From: Alphaproteobacteria bacterium
GTDB taxonomy: Bacteria; Pseudomonadota; Alphaproteobacteria; Micropepsales; Micropepsaceae
Assembly (NCBI GenBank): GCA_003451645.1
Contig: DMER01000145.1
Span: 1 to 11,132 of the forward strand
Direction of reading: 5' to 3'
DNA length: 11,132 bases
In this document: in pieces, positions 6,669 through 11,132 of the stretch
Layout: every line of letters starts with the position of its first letter
Position numbering within the stretch: the first letter of the stretch is position 1
Notes under the pieces: generated by a model
Database searches by the model: none
What the model saw: the letters and a program-made list of their open reading frames with translations, nothing else
What the model was told of the DNA's origin: nothing
Position numbers and translations under genes: made by a program

Positions 6669-6962
6669 ATGACGATTGGCGTCGTAGCGAAATTGAAGAT
6701 CAAAGCGGGCCACGAAAAGGAGTTCGAGACTGTGTTTGGCGAGCTTCAGGCGGCAGTGCGCGCCAATGAACCTGGCACCAAACAATATGACTTGTTCCGG
6801 TCCAAGACCGACCCGCAGACCTATGTGGTTATGGAACAATATGCCGATGCCGCAGCGCTCGATGCGCATCGCAAGATGCCGCATATGGCGGCAACAGGGC
6901 CAAAGCTCATGCCCTTGCTCGATGGCGCACCGGTCATCGAAGCATCCGACAAGATTTCGTAA
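6669..6962 (+). CDS. ABM-domain protein (antibiotic biosynthesis monooxygenase-like, putative quinol monooxygenase)
   Basis: A small cytosolic protein of 97 residues with the ferredoxin-like ABM fold (dimeric alpha-beta barrel). Visible hallmarks are the opening strand IGVVAKLKIKAGHEKEFE, then the central YDLFRSKTDPQTYVVMEQY and the following DAAALDAHRKMPHM segment with two His residues. This layout matches YgiN/LsrG-type proteins. Known relatives oxidise quinols or isomerise small metabolites without cofactor; others have no known activity. Two ATGs occur in tandem. I prefer the second (6669) because AGGAG (6657-6661) is 7 nt from it and only 4 nt from the first (6666). It lies 87 bp after the crotonase gene and 22 bp before the second large acyl-CoA dehydrogenase gene, so co-transcription is likely. 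Its role in acyl-CoA metabolism is not evident. Confidence 0.85.
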   Translation: MTIGVVAKLKIKAGHEKEFETVFGELQAAVRANEPGTKQYDLFRSKTDPQTYVVMEQYADAAALDAHRKMPHMAATGPKLMPLLDGAPVIEASDKIS

Positions 6963-6984
6963 GTCCGTAAGCGGAGCAAGTACC

Positions 6985-8193
6985 ATGGATTTGTCATTTT
7001 CTGCCAGCGATCTGCAGTTCCGGGACGAGGTGAGGGCCTTTATCGCCGGCAAATATGACGTCGAAATGCGCCGAAAGATGGCGTTGTCCAAGAATGGCTA
7101 TCTCGATAAGGCTTCCATGGTGAAATGGCAAAAGGCGTTGCATGAGCGGGGCTGGATCGCGCCGAATTGGCCCAAGGAATTTGGCGGTGCGGGTTTCACG
7201 GCCACTCAGAAGTACATCTTCGATCTTGAGATGTCGGCGGCGGGCACCCCGATTATTTCACCTATGGGCCTCAAAATGGTGGCGCCTGTCATCATGGCGT
7301 TTGGCTCGGCGGAGCAAAAGAAGAAGTTCCTGCCCCCCATTCTGTCTACTGATGTTTGGTGGTGTCAGGGCTATTCTGAGCCCGGATCAGGGTCGGACCT
7401 CGCCTCATTGCAGATGCGGGCGGAGGACAAGGGTGATCACTATCTGTGCAATGGCACCAAGATATGGACAACCCATGCGCAATGGGCCGATTGGATATTC
7501 TGCCTTGTGCGTACCAAGCAAGGCACCAAGCCACAGGAAGGCATTTCCTTCATCCTGATCGACATGAAAACGCCCGGCATCACGGTCAAGCCGATCATCA
7601 CGGTGGATGGTCCGCCTGCTGATGAGCAAGAGGTCAACCAAGTCTTCTTCGATGACGTCAAGGTCCCCAAAGCCAATCTGGTCGGCAAAGAGAATGAGGG
7701 CTGGACTTACGCCAAGTATCTTTTGGAATTCGAGCGCGGCAATGCCTATGCGCCAGGCCTTAAGCGGGCTCTCAAGAAGGTGCGCAATATCGCCGCTGCC
7801 GAGCGCGTGGATGGGCAAACATTGAGCGAGGATCCGGACTTTCAGCGCAAGATTGCCGACATCGATGTGCAATTGAGTGCGATGGAATTTACCGAACTGC
7901 GGATTTTTTCTGGGTTGGCAGCAGGGCAGCGGCCCGGTGCTGAATCCTCGATGCTCAAATGCCGGGGGACAGAGTTGCAGCAAGCGGTCACGGAACTTGT
8001 TCTTGAGGCTGTTGGGCACCACGCTCTGCCCTTTGTTGAGAACCCTTGGGAGCGGGTGAACACACCGTTCCCAGCGCCCGATTATGCCGTGCCCGCCGCG
8101 CCGTACTACTTCAATGCGCGCAAGGGTTCGATCTATGCCGGGTCAAACGAAATTCAGCGCAACATCATGGCCAAGATGGTGCTGGGGCTATAA
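6985..8193 (+). CDS. Acyl-CoA dehydrogenase, second large (PimC-like) subunit
   Basis: A 402-residue paralogue of the large subunit at 1788-2987. Shared hallmarks are WWCQGYSEPGSGSDLASL (125-142), WTTHAQWADWIF (161-172), the helix with LEFERG containing Glu250 (aligned with the IVD-type catalytic Glu), and the C-terminus YAGSNEIQRNIMAKMVLGL (384-402), where the MCAD-type Glu is Ala385. Like its paralogue it lacks RxxFG and QxxGGxG, so it should need a small partner. None follows: the next gene is convergent. It may share the PimD-like subunit at 3039-4187 or use one encoded elsewhere. The frame is open back to 6736, but that part overlaps the ABM gene. GGAG (6973-6976), 8 nt before the ATG at 6985, and family length fix the start. 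Confidence 0.9.
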   Translation: MDLSFSASDLQFRDEVRAFIAGKYDVEMRRKMALSKNGYLDKASMVKWQKALHERGWIAPNWPKEFGGAGFTATQKYIFDLEMSAAGTPIISPMGLKMVAPVIMAFGSAEQKKKFLPPILSTDVWWCQGYSEPGSGSDLASLQMRAEDKGDHYLCNGTKIWTTHAQWADWIFCLVRTKQGTKPQEGISFILIDMKTPGITVKPIITVDGPPADEQEVNQVFFDDVKVPKANLVGKENEGWTYAKYLLEFERGNAYAPGLKRALKKVRNIAAAERVDGQTLSEDPDFQRKIADIDVQLSAMEFTELRIFSGLAAGQRPGAESSMLKCRGTELQQAVTELVLEAVGHHALPFVENPWERVNTPFPAPDYAVPAAPYYFNARKGSIYAGSNEIQRNIMAKMVLGL

Positions 8194-8225
8194 CCCTAAG
8201 CTGATGGCGTGCGGTTCCATCCAGG

Positions 8226-9803
8226 TCAGTTGGCGCCCACGGCCTGCTCAATCCGCGTGTAGCGGCTGACATAGTAGCCCGTCGCGTTCACCTCGATGCC
8301 CTTCACATATGGCTTGATGAGCGTGCGGTGGACGGGAATGAAAAGTGGAACCACGGGCACATCGCCGAGTGCAATGGCCTCAGCTTGCCGAAAGGCTTCA
8401 TACCGTGCGGACGGGTTCATTGTAGCCTCGGCCCTGACAACTTGCGCTTCGTAAGGCGCGCTGACATAGGCGCCATAGTTTGATTCTGTGGATCCGGCCT
8501 TGAGCAGGTAAGTGAAGAAGAAGGGGTCTGGGCTCCCGAACCAGCCTGCGTCCGCTACGCTGAAATTGCCTTCGCGCAGATTGTTGTAGTGGACCGCAAC
8601 CTCCGACTGCTGAATGTCCGTCTCAACGCCAATTTCTGACCACATCCCTGCGACCGCGATGCTCATCAGGCGGCTCGTTTGGCCTTGGCGCTGCGCCAGT
8701 TCAAGATTCAACGGAGCGTTCGGGCCAAAGCCCGCTGCTTGCAGCAATTGGCGCGCCTCGGCCCGGCGCTGGTCAATTGGCCGGTTGTCGATGTTGCAGG
8801 CCGGGCGGTAGCTCTCAATGGTTGAGGGAACCATGCCGCAATATGGCTGCTCGCCATTGCGCAAGATCTTGTCCGTGATGATTTGCCGGTCAATAGCAAG
8901 GGCCAGTGCGCGCCGGACTCGGATGTCATCAAAGGGTTTGCGTTTCAAATTGAAGACCAAGTAGGTGATCGCTTGCGCAGGTGTGGTCTTGGTCTCACGC
9001 GGCAAATTACGCCGCAGCCAGTCGATTTGATTAGGCGGAAAGCGGGGATTGAAATCGAGTTCGCCCGCGCGAAACCGGTTCAAGGCGGCCGTATCATCTG
9101 TCGTCGGATAATAATGGACTTCTGGGACAGCGATATTAGCGGCATCGTGGAAACGGGCATTCTTGGTGAGGACGATCTTGTCTGAGACCCGCCAGGACAT
9201 CAGCGTATAGGGTCCGCTCGATACCATGACCCCTGCGCGTGCCCAGCCTTGCGGATTGGCCACAACGGCATGTTTGGGAACCGGATAAGTCATAGACCAG
9301 CCTGCAAGCAGCTTTAGGATGACGGGCGCAGGCTTGGTGAGTGCGATTTCGACTGTACCCGGATCAACGGCGCGGACACCGAGAGTATCTGGCTTGGCTT
9401 TTCCGGCCGTTATGTCATCTGCACCCTTGATGATTGAGAGGAAGTTCCCGAACCAGCCTTGCGTTGCGGGATCCACCGCGCGTTGGAGGCCAAATACTGC
9501 ATCGTCCGCAGTGATCGGCTTTCCATCCGACCACGTCAGATTGGGCCGCAGCTTGAAGGTGTAGACCTTCTCGTCGGGACTGATTGTCCAACTTTCGGCC
9601 AGGCCCGGCGCCGGGCGCCCAAATGCGTCATAGGTCAGAAGGCCGAGAAACAAATCAAAGAGGATTTGGTTCTCAACCACCATCGAAAACTTCTGCGGGT
9701 CCAGGGACTGCGGCTCCGCCAGATTGCCCCTGTGAAAGACTGGATTGGCGAAGGTATGGGAGCATGTGAGCCACATCACCAAGATAGTCATTGCACGGAT
9801 CAT
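8226..9803 (-). CDS. ABC transporter substrate-binding protein, family 5 (OppA/DppA-like), copy 2
   Basis: A 525-residue periplasmic binding protein, probably for oligopeptides. Residues 1-19 form a signal peptide with likely cleavage after HTFA. Cys14 lies within the hydrophobic part and does not look like a lipobox. Family-5 hallmarks are EPQSLDPQKF (30-39), DLFLGLLTYDAFGRPAPGLA (50-69), YTFKLRPNLTWSDGKPITA (81-99) and VRRALALAIDR (296-306). The mature protein has only two cysteines, Cys322 and Cys336, in the segment after LRNGEQPY, possibly a disulfide; the neighbouring paralogue has none. The start ATG overlaps the upstream gene's stop as ATGA, with GAGGG (plus-strand 9810-9814) 6 nt before it, so translation is probably coupled. 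The ligand is not deducible. No permease or ATPase genes follow on this strand within the window. Confidence 0.93.
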   Translation of the reverse strand: MIRAMTILVMWLTCSHTFANPVFHRGNLAEPQSLDPQKFSMVVENQILFDLFLGLLTYDAFGRPAPGLAESWTISPDEKVYTFKLRPNLTWSDGKPITADDAVFGLQRAVDPATQGWFGNFLSIIKGADDITAGKAKPDTLGVRAVDPGTVEIALTKPAPVILKLLAGWSMTYPVPKHAVVANPQGWARAGVMVSSGPYTLMSWRVSDKIVLTKNARFHDAANIAVPEVHYYPTTDDTAALNRFRAGELDFNPRFPPNQIDWLRRNLPRETKTTPAQAITYLVFNLKRKPFDDIRVRRALALAIDRQIITDKILRNGEQPYCGMVPSTIESYRPACNIDNRPIDQRRAEARQLLQAAGFGPNAPLNLELAQRQGQTSRLMSIAVAGMWSEIGVETDIQQSEVAVHYNNLREGNFSVADAGWFGSPDPFFFTYLLKAGSTESNYGAYVSAPYEAQVVRAEATMNPSARYEAFRQAEAIALGDVPVVPLFIPVHRTLIKPYVKGIEVNATGYYVSRYTRIEQAVGAN

Positions 9804-11132
9804 GGCCGGCCCTCGATACGGATAAAGCGGCTGGGGTATTGGCCCAACGGGTTTTCCTCCAACCCCTTCACATAAGGCTTGATCAAAACCCGCTCGACCG
9901 ACAGAAACATGGGGATTACAGCGTTCTCGCCGATTGCCAGGCGTTCCGCGTCCTGGAAGGCCCTGAAGCGCGCAGTGCGATCCAGGATTGCGCGCGCCCG
10001 CTCAACCATCGCGTCATAGGTCTTGTTGGAATAGGCGCCATAATTGACTTCGACCGATTTAGTCTCCAGGAGATAGGCGAAATACTCCGGGTCCGCATTG
10101 TCCGAATACCCTGCATCCGCGATGTCAAAATTGCCGGCCCGCAATTTGTCGTAATGCGCAGAGACGTCGGCCTGTGTTAGGTCCGCCTTGACACCAATAT
10201 CGGCCCACATTGATGCCACCGCGACCGCGGCCAACCGGTTGTGAAACCCGGCGCGATGACTAAAGGTGAAGGCGAGCGGTTTGCCCGGATCAAAGCCTGC
10301 GGCGCTTAGGAGCGACCGCGCTTCAGTCTGGCGTTCTGGGAGGGGCCTGTTATCTGGCGTGATCGGGCTGACATAGTTCTCGATGACGTCAGGTACGATT
10401 CCCCAATACGGCTTCTCACCATTGCGTAGCACTTTCGCGGTCAGGACATCCCGGGAAATAGCAAGATGCAGCGCGCGCCGGACACGAGGATCGCTGAACG
10501 GCGCTTTGCGGATGTTCGGCACCAAATAGGTAACCCAAAGCGCAGGCACAATCTTGAATTGGCCGCTCAAATTCTTGCGCAGCCACGGAAGTTGATTCGG
10601 CGGGAAGCGTGGATTCATGTCGAGCTGGCCCGCGCGGAACAGGTTGAGGGCCGTGTTATCGTCCACGGTGGGATAGTAGTGGACTTCGTCGATCTTTACC
10701 GAGGCCGCGTCATAGAAGCGGGCATTCTTCGTGAGGCGGACCTTGTTGCCGACCTTCCATTCGGCGAGGACGAAGGCACCGCTGGAGACCATGCTGCCTG
10801 CGCGGGCCCAACCTTGCGGGTTCGCCTCTATTGCGTGACGGGGCAAAGGGTAGATCATTGGCAAATTGGCTAGCAGCAACAGAAGCGTCGGTTGCGGTCG
10901 TGTCAGCACGATGTCGAGCGTATGCGGATCTTTGGCGATCACGCCCAAGTCTGACGGTTTTGCCTTGCCCAGAAACAAGGCTTCCGCGTTCTTGATAGCA
11001 AAGATCTGCGTCGTGTAGGCCGCCTTAGTCGAAGGGTCCAAGGCACGGTGAAACGCGAATACGGCGTCAGTGGCGGTTACCGGCCTTCCGTCCGACCATA
11101 CCGCATCTTTGCGCAGGTTGAAGGTATAGGTC
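9800..11132 (-). CDS. ABC transporter substrate-binding protein, family 5 (OppA/DppA-like), copy 1 (N-terminus beyond window)
   Basis: 443 residues are visible, and the frame stays open through the right edge. The first in-frame ATG (11041) is internal, because the preceding residues TYTFNLRKDAVWSDGRPVTA match the paralogue's YTFKLRPNLTWSDGKPITA. About 80 N-terminal residues, including the signal peptide, are therefore missing. It is strongly similar to copy 2 over its whole visible length, for example NPQGWARAG, LTKNARF-DAA, EVHYYPT-DD, RFPPNQ and LIKPYVKG. This indicates a tandem duplication followed by divergence. It has no cysteines in the visible part. It ends in TGA within the ATGA overlap with copy 2, so both are very likely co-transcribed. 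The likely role is periplasmic oligopeptide capture for an ABC importer; ligand specificity cannot be told. Confidence 0.92.
   Translation of the reverse strand, partial: TYTFNLRKDAVWSDGRPVTATDAVFAFHRALDPSTKAAYTTQIFAIKNAEALFLGKAKPSDLGVIAKDPHTLDIVLTRPQPTLLLLLANLPMIYPLPRHAIEANPQGWARAGSMVSSGAFVLAEWKVGNKVRLTKNARFYDAASVKIDEVHYYPTVDDNTALNLFRAGQLDMNPRFPPNQLPWLRKNLSGQFKIVPALWVTYLVPNIRKAPFSDPRVRRALHLAISRDVLTAKVLRNGEKPYWGIVPDVIENYVSPITPDNRPLPERQTEARSLLSAAGFDPGKPLAFTFSHRAGFHNRLAAVAVASMWADIGVKADLTQADVSAHYDKLRAGNFDIADAGYSDNADPEYFAYLLETKSVEVNYGAYSNKTYDAMVERARAILDRTARFRAFQDAERLAIGENAVIPMFLSVERVLIKPYVKGLEENPLGQYPSRFIRIEGRP

Noticed and set aside
6736..6984. Open extension upstream of the second large acyl-CoA dehydrogenase
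   Set aside because: It overlaps the ABM gene in another frame. The family N-terminus MDLSFS and a good Shine-Dalgarno both place the start at 6985.
7405..8022. 205-codon open frame antisense to the second large dehydrogenase
   Set aside because: A shadow of a conserved coding sequence, with no domain or convincing ribosome-binding site.
1788..8193. Reading the locus as a steroid or pimelate degradation cluster
   Set aside because: Heteromeric dehydrogenases of this type serve several substrates, and no pathway-specific gene is present to choose between them.
8194..8225. Bidirectional terminator between the convergent dehydrogenase and binding-protein genes
   Set aside because: The 32-bp gap has no stable inverted repeat with flanking A/T runs.

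Overview
The window looks like a moderately high-GC alphaproteobacterial chromosome segment (GC judged by eye, not computed). Three things point to this clade: the divergent cobS/cobT pair, a PleC/DivJ-like histidine kinase with a perfect TTAA-N7-TTAA (CtrA-type) box in front of it, and PimC/PimD-like acyl-CoA dehydrogenases. Genus cannot be judged. There are nine protein genes, two of them cut by the window edges. I see no RNA genes, insertion sequences, CRISPR arrays or phage remnants.

Layout. (1) 1-1677: cobalamin lower-ligand assembly. cobS runs left off the edge on the minus strand, and cobT diverges from it across a 90-bp gap. (2) 1788-4187, plus strand: two acyl-CoA dehydrogenase (ACAD) genes, one large-subunit type and one small-subunit type. 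Their active-site residues are complementary, as expected for a heteromeric (alpha2beta2) enzyme. They follow a promoter-like sequence and a 17-bp hyphenated palindrome. (3) 4184-5641, minus strand: a six-TM sensor histidine kinase with a PleC/DivJ/PdhS-like core. Its stop codon overlaps that of the small ACAD gene. (4) 5784-8193, plus strand: a crotonase-fold protein, a small ABM-domain protein and a second large-type ACAD, probably one operon. (5) 8226-11132, minus strand: two tandem paralogous family-5 (OppA/DppA-like) peptide-binding proteins with an ATGA overlap, the upstream one cut by the right edge.

How the genes fit together. Blocks 2 and 4 look like one acyl-CoA beta-oxidation locus, with two dehydrogenase large subunits, one small subunit and one enoyl-CoA hydratase/isomerase-like protein. 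The kinase gene is inserted between them in the opposite direction. The substrate cannot be read from sequence. PimC/PimD relatives act on dicarboxylyl-CoAs, and other heteromeric ACADs act on steroid or bile-acid side chains. The binding proteins suggest oligopeptide uptake, but no permease or ATPase gene is visible. I find no clear case for a wholly new system. The most interesting signals are the CtrA-type box beside a kinase of the CtrA-pathway type, the split ACAD active sites with an unpaired large subunit, and a crotonase lacking both usual catalytic glutamates.
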